Source of the DNA: an uncultured Erysipelotrichaceae bacterium
GTDB lineage: Bacteria > Bacillota_I > Bacilli_A > Erysipelotrichales > Erysipelotrichaceae
DNA: 56,514 bases
Assembly: GCA_902761625.1 (NCBI GenBank)
Contig: CACWLH010000007.1
Coordinates: 1 to 56,514, forward strand
Reading direction: 5' to 3'
In this document: positions 1 to 7,486 of the stretch, in pieces
Layout of the letters: each line of letters begins with the position of its first letter
Position numbering within the stretch: the stretch's first letter is position 1
Translations under genes and position numbers: made by a program
The notes under the pieces: model-generated
The model's input: only the letters and a program-made list of their open reading frames with translations
Databases searched by the model: none
Told to the model about the DNA's origin: nothing

Positions 1-62
1 TCCTGCAATACTTTCTGATCTCTTTCATATCCTGATAATTCTAATCAAAAAACGCGGAAAAG

Positions 63-668
63 TTAATACAATGTGTCCGCGATGGCCGATAGTGCCGCCC
101 TGACTGCTTCGCCGATTTCACTCAGCGCAAGGGACGGACTGTCCTTGATTCCCTGTTCCTGCGCATATGGAATATGCATGAAACCGGAACGGATATGCGG
201 ATGATTCTTTTCGCAGTAATATCTTGTTCCATAAAAAACATGATTGCACACAAAAGTGCCGGCACTTTCACTCAGAGAAGCCGCGATGCCTCTGTCTTTG
301 ATTGCCCGGATCATCTGACGGTATGGAAGCACCGTAAAATACGCATCCGGTCCATCCGCGAAGATCCTCTCATCAACAGGCTGAAAACCGCCGTTGTCCG
401 GAATCCGGAAATCATCGATATTGACTGCGGTCCTTTCGGGTGTCACGGCACTTCTTCCCCCGGCCACGCCAAGTGAAAGAATCGCGTCGGGTTTTTCCTG
501 TTCGATCAGACGCTGCATCCTTTCCAGCGATTCATATCTGACCACAGGCAGAACAGCTTTGACAATTGCGGTATCCCCGATCTCATCAGGAAGCAGATTC
601 AGGACTTCCAGCGAAGGGTTGTATGTTTCTTTTCCGAAGGGTTCAAACCCGGTTACCAGTATTTTCAT
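63..668 (-). CDS. pcp: Pyroglutamyl-peptidase I
   Basis: Cytosolic cysteine peptidase (family C15) that removes N-terminal pyroglutamate from peptides. The protein is 201 aa, the usual length, and starts with the family motif MKILVTGFEPFG. The catalytic triad is visible as E78 (in PERTAVN), C141 (in AGTFVCNH) and H165 (in FMHIPY), spaced as in characterised enzymes. I chose the ATG at 668 over upstream in-frame ATGs (674, 695) because the family begins here. There is no Shine-Dalgarno; an extended -10 (TGG-TATCAT, 675-683) lies 6 nt upstream, so the mRNA may be leaderless. Divergent from the gene at 769. Function is secure; the start is probable. Confidence 0.93.
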   Translation of the reverse strand: MKILVTGFEPFGKETYNPSLEVLNLLPDEIGDTAIVKAVLPVVRYESLERMQRLIEQEKPDAILSLGVAGGRSAVTPERTAVNIDDFRIPDNGGFQPVDERIFADGPDAYFTVLPYRQMIRAIKDRGIAASLSESAGTFVCNHVFYGTRYYCEKNHPHIRSGFMHIPYAQEQGIKDSPSLALSEIGEAVRAALSAIADTLY

Positions 669-674
669 GGACAT

Positions 675-683
675 ATGATACCA
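675..683 (-). promoter_or_regulatory. Extended -10 for pcp
   Basis: Minus-strand TGG-TATCAT ends 6 nt before the pcp ATG. No convincing -35 is seen at normal spacing. The position implies a leaderless transcript. Confidence 0.4.
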
Positions 684-734
684 CTGATCACACAAAACCT
701 TAATAATTCAGCATTGACCGACAGTCAGTTCATA

Positions 735-762
735 TTGTAATTATCGGTTTTTCATATATGAT
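735..762 (+). promoter_or_regulatory. Promoter for membrane-anchored gene at 769
   Basis: TTGTAA (735-740), 16-bp spacer, TATGAT (757-762), with the ATG only 6 nt downstream. An alternative is TTGACC (714-719), 16 bp, TGTAAT (736-741), which would give a leader of about 20 nt that still lacks a Shine-Dalgarno. Confidence 0.4.
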
Positions 763-768
763 GAAGTT

Positions 769-1935
769 ATGAGTGAGAAAGACACCGTAAAGGAAGAACT
801 GAATATTCCCTTTGTCAAAGAAACAAAGCCCGCCGCGCCATCGAAAACGCCCAGACGGAAAGGTTTTCGTATTCCCGCGCCGGCATGGTTCGGAATCGGA
901 TGCGCAGTCGTGATCGGCGGAATTCTCGGCGGCATGAAAATCCGCGATTCCATTATCGGCCAGGAGATCGCCCTGCTTGATTCTTCCATGCCGGTATTCG
1001 GCGGTTATTCCGGCGGCGGCTATCTGGCGGAGGATTTCGCACCGGAAAGCAATACTCTGAAACTTCTTGAAGATGACATTGCAAAGCGGCGTGAAAAAGG
1101 CAAAAGCACCGATTCCCTGGAAAAACTGATCGCTTCCATCAGCTGCGGCTTTGATTCAGAGAGCGGCTACAGCAACAATGACAATCTGATCTATGCCTGT
1201 TCCTATGACGCTGCTGCGGCAGAGGAAGCCGGTATCCGGCTCAGTTCCACGATGAAGACCTATACGGTCAGCGGTCTTGAGGAATATACGGTTCTCGATG
1301 TGTTTGCCGGCGTGACGGCTGACTGGGTGCTGGATAGCAGCGGTCTTTCCATTGACGTGAATGCGCCTCAGGAATATGTAGATATGGGCATCACCTACTC
1401 TTACAGCTATGGAGGTGACTCCTATAACGGCCAGAGTATTGATATCCATGCGGAATTTGACCAGAATGTGCTGCGCTCTTACGGCTATGTGGTAAACAAG
1501 GATGAAATCACCTATACGCTTGGCGCGATGCCTGAACAGATCACAGACCCCGGCAGCCTGAGCGAAGATGACCGTGCGGCTTTGAAACAGGCTGTGCAGG
1601 CCATGCTGGAAAACGAAATCGCCTCCTGCGGAAACAGAGCAGTCCTCAATGCCCTGACCGGCAGCTACAGCATTGAGATCACCGGTATTTCAGAGGCATC
1701 TATCGCAGAAAGCTCGATGAATTACTTCGGCCATGATCACCGCTTCCGGATCAGCTTTGCGCTGGATACCAACTCGGAATCATTCATCAGCGATTACGGC
1801 AACTTCTCCGCGGGCTATACCGGCTCCATCTACCGTATGAGCGACGGCTCCATCCGCTTTCTGACCAATACGGTCCATGCATGTGAATTCACCGGTTTCT
1901 TCGGTACTTATTCACTGAAAGAAAATGAAGAATGA
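769..1935 (+). CDS. Membrane-anchored protein of unknown function
   Basis: I do not recognise the family. The 388-aa protein has a charged N-terminal cytoplasmic stretch (residues 1-33), one hydrophobic segment at about 36-56 (GIGCAVVIGGILGG) and a long, polar, probably extracytoplasmic domain rich in Gly, Ser, Tyr and acidic residues. There is no cleavage site, so it looks like a type II single-pass protein. The tail repeatedly shows beta-strand-like patterns (YSIEITG, FRISFAL, SIRFLTN). It begins 6 nt after a -10 box with no Shine-Dalgarno. The orphan PTS IIB gene follows about 105 bp downstream with its own strong ribosome binding site; a functional link is not shown. Confidence 0.8.
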   Translation: MSEKDTVKEELNIPFVKETKPAAPSKTPRRKGFRIPAPAWFGIGCAVVIGGILGGMKIRDSIIGQEIALLDSSMPVFGGYSGGGYLAEDFAPESNTLKLLEDDIAKRREKGKSTDSLEKLIASISCGFDSESGYSNNDNLIYACSYDAAAAEEAGIRLSSTMKTYTVSGLEEYTVLDVFAGVTADWVLDSSGLSIDVNAPQEYVDMGITYSYSYGGDSYNGQSIDIHAEFDQNVLRSYGYVVNKDEITYTLGAMPEQITDPGSLSEDDRAALKQAVQAMLENEIASCGNRAVLNALTGSYSIEITGISEASIAESSMNYFGHDHRFRISFALDTNSESFISDYGNFSAGYTGSIYRMSDGSIRFLTNTVHACEFTGFFGTYSLKENEE

Positions 1936-2041
1936 CCGATGTAACTTTGATATCAATAGTGTTATAAATGATGATAGAATATATTCAAGCGCTTACAATT
2001 CTGCGCATTCAGCAATTGATCAGACAGGAGGAAATGAAATA

Positions 2042-2350
2042 ATGGCTGACAAGAGAATCGTATTATTCTGTGCAGGCGGCATGTCCACATCCCTGCTCGT
2101 CAACAAAATGAGAGATGCAGCCGCTGCGGCCGGAAAGAATTACAGTATTGACGCATACGGACTCTCAGCAGTTGATGAAAAAGGTCCCGAAGCAGACTGC
2201 ATTCTGCTTGGTCCGCAGGTACGCTATGCTTTGAAACAGCTCCAGGCAAAATTCCCGGGCAAGCCGATTGACGGTATTGATATGAGAGTCTATGGCATGA
2301 TGGACGGCAAAGGCGCCATCGAGATTGCCAGAAAGCTCCTCAACGACTGA
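2042..2350 (+). CDS. PTS lactose/cellobiose-type EIIB subunit
   Basis: Cytosolic phosphocarrier of the lactose/cellobiose PTS family: it takes phosphate from EIIA on a cysteine and passes it to sugar bound by EIIC. The 102-aa protein has the diagnostic N-terminus with the phosphorylated cysteine at C10 in VLFCAGGMSTS, and the conserved LLGPQVRY segment. The start is the ATG at 2042, because AGGAGG lies at good spacing and the family begins MADKRIVLFC; an upstream in-frame extension is not coding. No EIIA or EIIC gene is adjacent, so it is an orphan that probably serves a permease encoded elsewhere. It is followed by a terminator. Confidence 0.9.
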   Translation: MADKRIVLFCAGGMSTSLLVNKMRDAAAAAGKNYSIDAYGLSAVDEKGPEADCILLGPQVRYALKQLQAKFPGKPIDGIDMRVYGMMDGKGAIEIARKLLND

Positions 2351-2359
2351 ATCATCATG

Positions 2360-2390
2360 AAAAGAGCGGTCAGACGACCGCTTTTAATAT
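2360..2390 (+). terminator. Intrinsic terminator after EIIB
   Basis: Stem AGCGGTC / GACCGCT with loop AGAC, then TTTT. Confidence 0.85.
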
Positions 2391-2393
2391 TGT

Positions 2394-2891
2394 TTATTTG
2401 ATCCACTCATAGGCGAGTCTTGGATCGGTATCCTGTTCGACATAGATAATGCCGCAATAAGAGAATCCTAGCTTTTTCAGGCAGTTCTGCATGACATAAT
2501 TGTCGCCATGTGTGTCCATCCTGAGATGTCCGCTTTTTTCACATGCCCAGCGGATGCAGAAAGAGCCGGCGCCTTTGTATTTTCCGCTGGAAGCGATGCG
2601 ATGCACAACGCCATAATTCTCATCGCCTTTCCAGCAGCCCTCTTCAATGTCATTGTAGGCGGGTTCCACGCGGTCTCCATGATCATAATAGAAGACGGCC
2701 GCAATCTCTCCGTTTTCAATTGCCACATAGCTTTTCCCGTTGTGAATATCCGTCTCAATCACGCTCTGCGGCGGCCAGCCGTAGGCACTCCATTGTCTGG
2801 GGTTGCCGTGTTCACGCATGAAAGCGCGTGCCCGCTCATATATTGCCATCACTTCCGTGAGGTCTTTCATTTCCGTCAATCTGATTTTCAT
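2394..2891 (-). CDS. GNAT-family N-acetyltransferase
   Basis: Putative acetyl-CoA-dependent N-acetyltransferase of unknown substrate. The 165-aa protein has the GNAT layout: N-terminal IRLTEMKDLTEVMAIYERA, a central beta-strand region (SYVAIENGEIAAVFYY), a motif-A-like stretch HRIASSGKYKGAGSF, and a C-terminal NCLKKLGFSYCG typical of motif B. The acetyl-CoA loop is looser than the classic Q/RxxGxG/A. The start at 2891 is set by GGAGAAAAGAT just upstream; the longer frame to 2924 lacks a site. An extended -10 (TGATACAAT) at 2915-2923 suggests its own transcript downstream of the nth terminator. Confidence 0.85.
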   Translation of the reverse strand: MKIRLTEMKDLTEVMAIYERARAFMREHGNPRQWSAYGWPPQSVIETDIHNGKSYVAIENGEIAAVFYYDHGDRVEPAYNDIEEGCWKGDENYGVVHRIASSGKYKGAGSFCIRWACEKSGHLRMDTHGDNYVMQNCLKKLGFSYCGIIYVEQDTDPRLAYEWIK

Positions 2892-2914
2892 ATCTTTTCT
2901 CCATGAACGAATGA

Positions 2915-2923
2915 ATTGTATCA
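2915..2923 (-). promoter_or_regulatory. Extended -10 for acetyltransferase gene
   Basis: Minus-strand TGA-TACAAT, just after the nth terminator and 23 nt before the ATG at 2891, leaving room for the GGAGA ribosome binding site. Confidence 0.4.
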
Positions 2924-2930
2924 CAGAAGG

Positions 2931-2965
2931 AAAAAAGGCGCCTTCATATGCATTTCAGGCAGCCT
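2931..2965 (-). terminator. Terminator overlapping the 3' end of nth
   Basis: Read on minus: AAGGC-T-GCC pairs with GGCGCCTT, one bulged base, followed by TTTT. The stem begins inside the last codons of nth. Confidence 0.65.
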
Positions 2966-3605
2966 TCTCTTTGAAATTCTTGTTTTTCTCATGACAGATT
3001 TCCGTAAACGGACAGCGGAAACATTCAGGATTGCGGCTGTGGCAGAGATAACGGCCGAAGAAGATCATCTGATGATGGCTTCTGATCCATCTCTCCTGCG
3101 GAATCTTCCGTTTGAGCTTGCGCTCAATCGTATCGACGTCATCTTTCGAATAAGCCAGTCCGAGTCTTCTTGAAACTCTGGAAACATGGGTATCCACGGC
3201 CAGGGAAGGAATATTGAAGCATTCCCCCTGGATGACATTGGCGCATTTGCGGCCGACGCCGGGCAGCGATGTCAGCTCCTCCATCGTTTCAGGAATCCTG
3301 CCGTCATACTTCTCAGCCACCGCTTTGGCAAAATTGCGGATTGAGCGCGCCTTGTTGCGGTAAAGTCCAAGCGAGGCGATCAGCGTTTCAATATCTGAAA
3401 GCTCAGCAGTGGCAAGGGACTGGATATCCGGATACTTTTCAAACAGGGCCGGGGTCACGCGGTTGACCGAAGCATCGGTTGTCTGTGCGCTGAGAATCAC
3501 GGCAATCGCCATTTCATAGACATTCGCATGATTCAGCTCACACTTAGCTTCGGGAAACATCGCTGCGATCTGATCCATGATTTCCATCGGCTTCATATGT
3601 TTCAT
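2955..3605 (-). CDS. nth: Endonuclease III (DNA glycosylase/AP lyase)
   Basis: Base-excision repair enzyme that removes oxidised pyrimidines and nicks abasic sites. The 216-aa protein carries the helix-hairpin-helix LPGVGRK (114-120) with catalytic K120, catalytic D138 in VDTHV, and the [4Fe-4S] ligands C188-x6-C195-x2-C198-x5-C204. Numbering matches the E. coli enzyme closely. RKTAN of most homologues is RKCAN here. The start ATG overlaps the dnaD stop by 4 nt (ATGA), the classic dnaD-nth arrangement of Bacillota, so the two are translationally coupled. Confidence 0.97.
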   Translation of the reverse strand: MKHMKPMEIMDQIAAMFPEAKCELNHANVYEMAIAVILSAQTTDASVNRVTPALFEKYPDIQSLATAELSDIETLIASLGLYRNKARSIRNFAKAVAEKYDGRIPETMEELTSLPGVGRKCANVIQGECFNIPSLAVDTHVSRVSRRLGLAYSKDDVDTIERKLKRKIPQERWIRSHHQMIFFGRYLCHSRNPECFRCPFTEICHEKNKNFKEKAA

Positions 3606-4144
3606 CCGGCATTCTCCCCTTCGATCATTTCCAGCGTCTTTCCCTCATTCTTCCAGTTGACAAGAATCCGGTCGATATAGGCAATGGAAAGATGGCCGTA
3701 TGCGGATGCCTGGCGCAGCGCGTAAAGAATCATCTTCTTGTCGGTGGTCCGGTTCCAGTCGGAGATCTTTGTCATCTCCTGATTGGAGAGCGGTCTGCCG
3801 AATTCTGTTTCAAAGGTGTCAAACAGGCTGGAATCCAGAATTCTCTCGCTTCTCGCCGTATCTGTTTCATATAATCCATTGAGCATAAAACGCACCTTGG
3901 TCGCACTGGCGCGGATTTCAAGATAGCGCTTTGCACACAAGGTGGAAACCGTCTTGTCCACCTCTTCCATGGACAGACCGGTTTTCTTATGAAGAATCTC
4001 AAGGGTCACGGGTATTCTGTGATCATTCAGAAAATCAATCAGCAAAACCAGGATGGTCTCATTGGCATCCAGGCCGAGCAGCTCCAGATGATCAAGGATC
4101 CAGTCCCTTCTGTTGATGAAATTCTGTTCATACCATTTCTTCAT
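3602..4144 (-). CDS. dnaD: DnaD-like replication initiation protein
   Basis: Cytosolic primosome protein that helps load helicase at origins and restart sites. The 180-aa protein has an N-terminal winged-helix region (about 1-100, with LEILHKKTGLSMEEVDKTV as the recognition part) and a C-terminal DDBH2-type helical domain ending in the family motif YIDRILVNWKNEG. A good ribosome binding site (GCAGGAGAAAAC) precedes the ATG at 4144. It overlaps nth by 4 nt. Assignment rests on the C-terminal motif and the nth neighbour. Confidence 0.9.
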   Translation of the reverse strand: MKKWYEQNFINRRDWILDHLELLGLDANETILVLLIDFLNDHRIPVTLEILHKKTGLSMEEVDKTVSTLCAKRYLEIRASATKVRFMLNGLYETDTARSERILDSSLFDTFETEFGRPLSNQEMTKISDWNRTTDKKMILYALRQASAYGHLSIAYIDRILVNWKNEGKTLEMIEGENAG

Positions 4145-4167
4145 GTTTTCTCCTGCGGGTGAAATTA

Positions 4168-4196
4168 ATTATAAGATGTGTCAAAACGTCAATCAA
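4168..4196 (-). promoter_or_regulatory. Promoter for dnaD-nth
   Basis: Minus-strand TTGATT, 17-bp spacer, perfect TATAAT, about 24 nt before the dnaD start. Confidence 0.6.
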
Positions 4197-4274
4197 TCAA
4201 AATGCGAGCACTGCCTGCATTTTATTTGCCCAAGCTTGCATGAGAAGCGCTTTTATTATATTTTTTTAGCTGCT

Positions 4275-5129
4275 ATGAGTTCTTACGTGATACTTCTGCT
4301 TGCCATTGTCATCTGGGGATCTTCTGTTGTTGCAACGAGGATCACCGGTTTTACGATGGGCCCGATCATGCTCGCCTTTCTCAGAATGACAATCGCATCA
4401 TTCATCCTGCTTGTGATTCACCTGTTTCAGAAGGAAAAAGAAACGGTCGGAAAGCGGGATATGTTTCTGATTTTTCTTTCCGCTCTGATCGGCGTGACAA
4501 TCTACTATATCATCGAGAATTACGGCATCATGATGACCTCCGCCTCCACCGCCGCCATGATTTCCGGCTCCTATCCGGCGATTGCGCTTCTGATCGGTGT
4601 CTTGTTCTTCCACGAAAGACCGACTGCGCGCAAGATCATCGGCATTATGATTTCCCTTTGCGGAATCGCATTGCTCAGTGTGACATCATTGGATCAGCAA
4701 TCCAGTGCGGCCGGAATCTTCCTGCTTGTGTTTGACGGCATATGCTGGACACTTTACAACTATATCGTCCAGGCGATCTCCGATCAGTATTCCGCCCTGT
4801 GCATCTCCAAATACCAGACCTGGATGGCAGCCGCAATGATGGTGCCGTTTCTGCTGCTGGAAAAGAATATGAGCCTGACCTTCACGCCGGCATCGGCTTT
4901 GTGCGTGCTTTATCTTGGCGCGGTGTGTTCCTGTCTTGCCTATATTCTTTACAATGCGGGCCTGCGCGGGGTCAGCGCCTTTTCAGCGGCGGTGATGCTC
5001 AACCTGATGCCGCTGTCCGGAACCGTTCTTTCCGCCCTCATCCTGCATGAAACAATCGGGCTCAAAGCCTTAACCGGAGGCATTCTGATCATTGCGGGCG
5101 TACTGATTTCCACTCTTAATCACAGATGA
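4275..5129 (+). CDS. DMT-superfamily (EamA) transporter
   Basis: Inner-membrane transporter of the drug/metabolite superfamily; substrate unknown, such proteins often export amino acids or small metabolites. From the ATG at 4275 the protein is 284 aa, the family length, with about ten hydrophobic helices arranged as two EamA repeats. The first begins SSYVILLLAIVIWGSSVV and the second about residue 145; the second carries the typical GALLHE-like ending (LSALILHETIGLKALTG). The open frame extends upstream to 4113, but those residues are not hydrophobic and overlap dnaD. No Shine-Dalgarno precedes 4275, so the start is based on homology alone. Confidence 0.88.
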   Translation: MSSYVILLLAIVIWGSSVVATRITGFTMGPIMLAFLRMTIASFILLVIHLFQKEKETVGKRDMFLIFLSALIGVTIYYIIENYGIMMTSASTAAMISGSYPAIALLIGVLFFHERPTARKIIGIMISLCGIALLSVTSLDQQSSAAGIFLLVFDGICWTLYNYIVQAISDQYSALCISKYQTWMAAAMMVPFLLLEKNMSLTFTPASALCVLYLGAVCSCLAYILYNAGLRGVSAFSAAVMLNLMPLSGTVLSALILHETIGLKALTGGILIIAGVLISTLNHR

Positions 5130-5150
5130 ATGGCAATTTGCCCGTTCCTT

Positions 5151-5159
5151 TGATAAAAT
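5151..5159 (+). promoter_or_regulatory. Extended -10 for thioredoxin-like gene
   Basis: TGA-TAAAAT with the ATG 8 nt downstream and no Shine-Dalgarno; consistent with a leaderless mRNA. Confidence 0.4.
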
Positions 5160-5167
5160 AATGCCAT

Positions 5168-5662
5168 ATGTTCAAAAAAGTCGTTTATTCATTGCTGCTT
5201 GTGGTGGCAATCTACAGCATCGCGGTCGTCGCGTTCCGCATCTATGAGCCGAAAACGGACGCAAATGTCGTGGAAGAAAGCGCATATCTGGATTACGATT
5301 CACTGAAGGAATACGTCCTTTCCACCGGTGAATCCGTCACCCACTATCTTTTCTTCTATTCACGCAGCGACAATGACTGTGTCTATGTCAAAAACACAGT
5401 GCTCGCCTCGGTCACCGTCGATACCCAGCTGCAGATCGACCGGATTATCGAAACCGTGGATATCACTGCCCTGCAGGACAACATGCTCACGGAAAGGCTC
5501 GCTGCTGAGTGGGGCATCCAGCGCTTCCCCGCCTTTGCCGCAGTGACAGTCGCAAATGGTGAACCGGTTGTGCTGAACTCGCTTGAATATGACGGTGAAA
5601 TTCCGCTGACAGCCGCGGATGTTGAAATCTGGCTGAAGGAAAACGGACTGACATCAAAGTAA
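5168..5662 (+). CDS. Membrane-anchored thioredoxin-fold protein lacking CxxC
   Basis: The 164-aa protein has one N-terminal membrane segment (about 4-23) and an outer domain with a thioredoxin-like pattern. YLFFYSRSDNDC (60-71) sits where the active site would be, and WGIQRFPAF (115-123) matches the conserved segment before the cis-proline (P121). The usual C-x-x-C is replaced by D68-N69-D70-C71, so only the second cysteine remains and dithiol oxidoreductase activity is unlikely. It could bind partners or act as a monothiol. The fold is inferred from sequence pattern only. It ends at a strong bidirectional terminator. Confidence 0.75.
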   Translation: MFKKVVYSLLLVVAIYSIAVVAFRIYEPKTDANVVEESAYLDYDSLKEYVLSTGESVTHYLFFYSRSDNDCVYVKNTVLASVTVDTQLQIDRIIETVDITALQDNMLTERLAAEWGIQRFPAFAAVTVANGEPVVLNSLEYDGEIPLTAADVEIWLKENGLTSK

Positions 5663-5686
5663 AAAAACGCTCAAGGCGTTTTTTTC
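5661..5686. terminator. Bidirectional terminator
   Basis: AAAAAACGC / GCGTTTTTTT with loop TCAAG. It serves the gene ending at 5662 (+) and the long minus-strand unit ending at 5688. Confidence 0.9.
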
Positions 5687-5687
5687 A

Positions 5688-6653
5688 TTATCGTGCTCCC
5701 TGCACTTTATGAGGAAGATAAAGCTCTTCCAGATAAGCAATATCATCCTGTTCCAGTTTCAGGCTGTATGCCCTGCATGCATCCAGGAAGTGTTCTTTTT
5801 TTGTGGCCCCGACAATCGGTGCGCTGACCCCTTTGGCATAGAGCCATGCCAGGGAAATCTGCGCCATTGAAACACCGTATTTTTCAGCCAGTTCGCCGAC
5901 CCGGTTCACAATCAGGATATCCTGGTCCATGGTGGGATTGTACTTTGCCGCGCTCATGCGGTCGCTGCTGCTTCTTCGAGAACCGCTGAGCCATTTCAGA
6001 TGAGACAGATGCCCTCCTGCCAAAGGACTGTACGGAATCAATGAAACGCCGTATTGCTTGGCAACCGGGATCAGTTCCCGCTCATCCTCGCGGTAAAGCA
6101 GATTGTAATGGTTCTGCAGTGTGTCAAAAGGCTGCCAGCTGTTTTTTTCTGCCGCAATCTGCATGTTATGGAACTGATAGCCGTACATGGCAGAGGCGCC
6201 AAGCGCTCTGACCTTGCCCGAAACGACCAGTTCATTCAATGTCTCCATGGTCTCCTCGATCGGTGTGTCATAGTCAAAGCGGTGAATCTGGTAAAGATCC
6301 AGATAATCTGTGCCCAGTCTCTCCAGACTGCCTTCAATTTCTCTCAGAATCGCCTTGCGGCTGAGTTTTCCTTCGTTGAAATAGACCTTTGAAGCCAGGA
6401 TGATCTTTTCCCGCGGGATGCCGAGTTCTCTGATCGCTTTTCCGATGTACTCCTCGCTGGTGCCGCCGGAATATTGATTGGCCGTATCGATGAAATTGAT
6501 CCCGAGATCATATGCAAAGGAAATCATCTCCTTTGTTTCGGATGCTTCCAGTGTCCATAAATGGAACTGTTCAGACGGTTTTCCGAATGACATGCCCCCT
6601 ACGGCGATTCTTGAAACGGACAGATCCGAATGTCCGAGTTTTACATATTCCAT
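5688..6653 (-). CDS. Aldo/keto reductase
   Basis: NADPH-dependent oxidoreductase of the AKR superfamily, cytosolic, substrate unknown. The 321-aa (beta/alpha)8 protein shows the full catalytic tetrad: D56 and Y61 in FIDTANQYSGG, K89 in LASKV, and H124 in YQIHRFD. The C-terminal half has the cofactor-binding pattern IPYSPLAGG. It resembles the YajO/general stress protein 69 group. Its ATG overlaps the cinA stop by 13 nt in another frame (GGATGGAGC as ribosome binding site), so it is the last gene of the parE-to-AKR run. Confidence 0.92.
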   Translation of the reverse strand: MEYVKLGHSDLSVSRIAVGGMSFGKPSEQFHLWTLEASETKEMISFAYDLGINFIDTANQYSGGTSEEYIGKAIRELGIPREKIILASKVYFNEGKLSRKAILREIEGSLERLGTDYLDLYQIHRFDYDTPIEETMETLNELVVSGKVRALGASAMYGYQFHNMQIAAEKNSWQPFDTLQNHYNLLYREDERELIPVAKQYGVSLIPYSPLAGGHLSHLKWLSGSRRSSSDRMSAAKYNPTMDQDILIVNRVGELAEKYGVSMAQISLAWLYAKGVSAPIVGATKKEHFLDACRAYSLKLEQDDIAYLEELYLPHKVQGAR

Positions 6654-7453
6654 GCTCCATCCTCCCTTTTAACAGATTGAATATACACCTCTCCGACCGC
6701 CTTTTTACACGCATCGACGACCGGATGAATCATTGCCATGGCGGTTTGTTCATCCTTTGCCTTTGCGGTGATCCGGATCAGATTGCCGTCATCCTTGATA
6801 TAGGTTGCCACGGTGGGATTGATGCCATCAAGCAGAGCACCGAGTCTTGCCGCAACCGGCGCTTCACCGACTTCCTCCACAGAAGCGTGTTCAAAATCGA
6901 GAAGTTTGATATCAACCGAAACAAGCACCTGATCGGAAAGCTTTCGCAGATACGGAATGACAAATTCCTCAAACATCGGCTTCATTTCTTTCGGCACTCC
7001 GGGCAGCAGAATGCAGATGCGTCCCTGATCCTCCATGATGGAACCGGGAGAAAGACCGTGGTGATTGTGCATAATGATCGATTCATCGGGCACAATTGCG
7101 CACTTGAGCAGGCTTTCACGCAATGCCTCATCCGTGACCATGCTCAGTCTTTCGCGCATGTTTGCCACGCTCTGCTCATCCGTGACAGGCTTTTTATTAA
7201 AATATGAGATGATCATTTCTCTGGTGATGTCGTCTTTGGTCGGACCCAGTCCTCCGGTCAGCACGCAAAGATCCGCCCGGCTGTAGGCGATATCAAGCAC
7301 GGAACGGATGCGTTCAGGATTATCGCCGACGGTTGTCTGGAAATGAACCTCTATTCCCAGATCCGCAAGCTGTTTTGAAATGTACTGGGCGTTGGTGTTG
7401 ACGATATTGCCCAACAGCAGTTCAGTGCCGACGCTGATGATTTCCGCAATCAT
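6641..7453 (-). CDS. cinA: CinA-type protein, N-terminal part only
   Basis: COG1058-family protein with a molybdopterin-binding-like (MoaB/Mog) fold. It starts IAEIISVGTELLLGNIVNTNA and contains TGGLGPTKDD and LLPGVPKEM, the signature segments. In full-length CinA (about 410 aa) this domain hydrolyses ADP-ribose-type pyrophosphates and a C-terminal PncC domain deamidates nicotinamide mononucleotide. Here the 270-aa product stops after the linker domain, with no PncC domain and no downstream remnant. The start at 7453 is chosen from the GGAGAGGAGAATTCC site; the longer frame to 7486 lacks support. It follows rsfS by 33 nt and overlaps the reductase gene. Confidence 0.9.
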   Translation of the reverse strand: MIAEIISVGTELLLGNIVNTNAQYISKQLADLGIEVHFQTTVGDNPERIRSVLDIAYSRADLCVLTGGLGPTKDDITREMIISYFNKKPVTDEQSVANMRERLSMVTDEALRESLLKCAIVPDESIIMHNHHGLSPGSIMEDQGRICILLPGVPKEMKPMFEEFVIPYLRKLSDQVLVSVDIKLLDFEHASVEEVGEAPVAARLGALLDGINPTVATYIKDDGNLIRITAKAKDEQTAMAMIHPVVDACKKAVGEVYIQSVKREDGAWNM

Positions 7454-7486
7454 GGAATTCTCCTCTCCATATGAAAAACAGCACAA

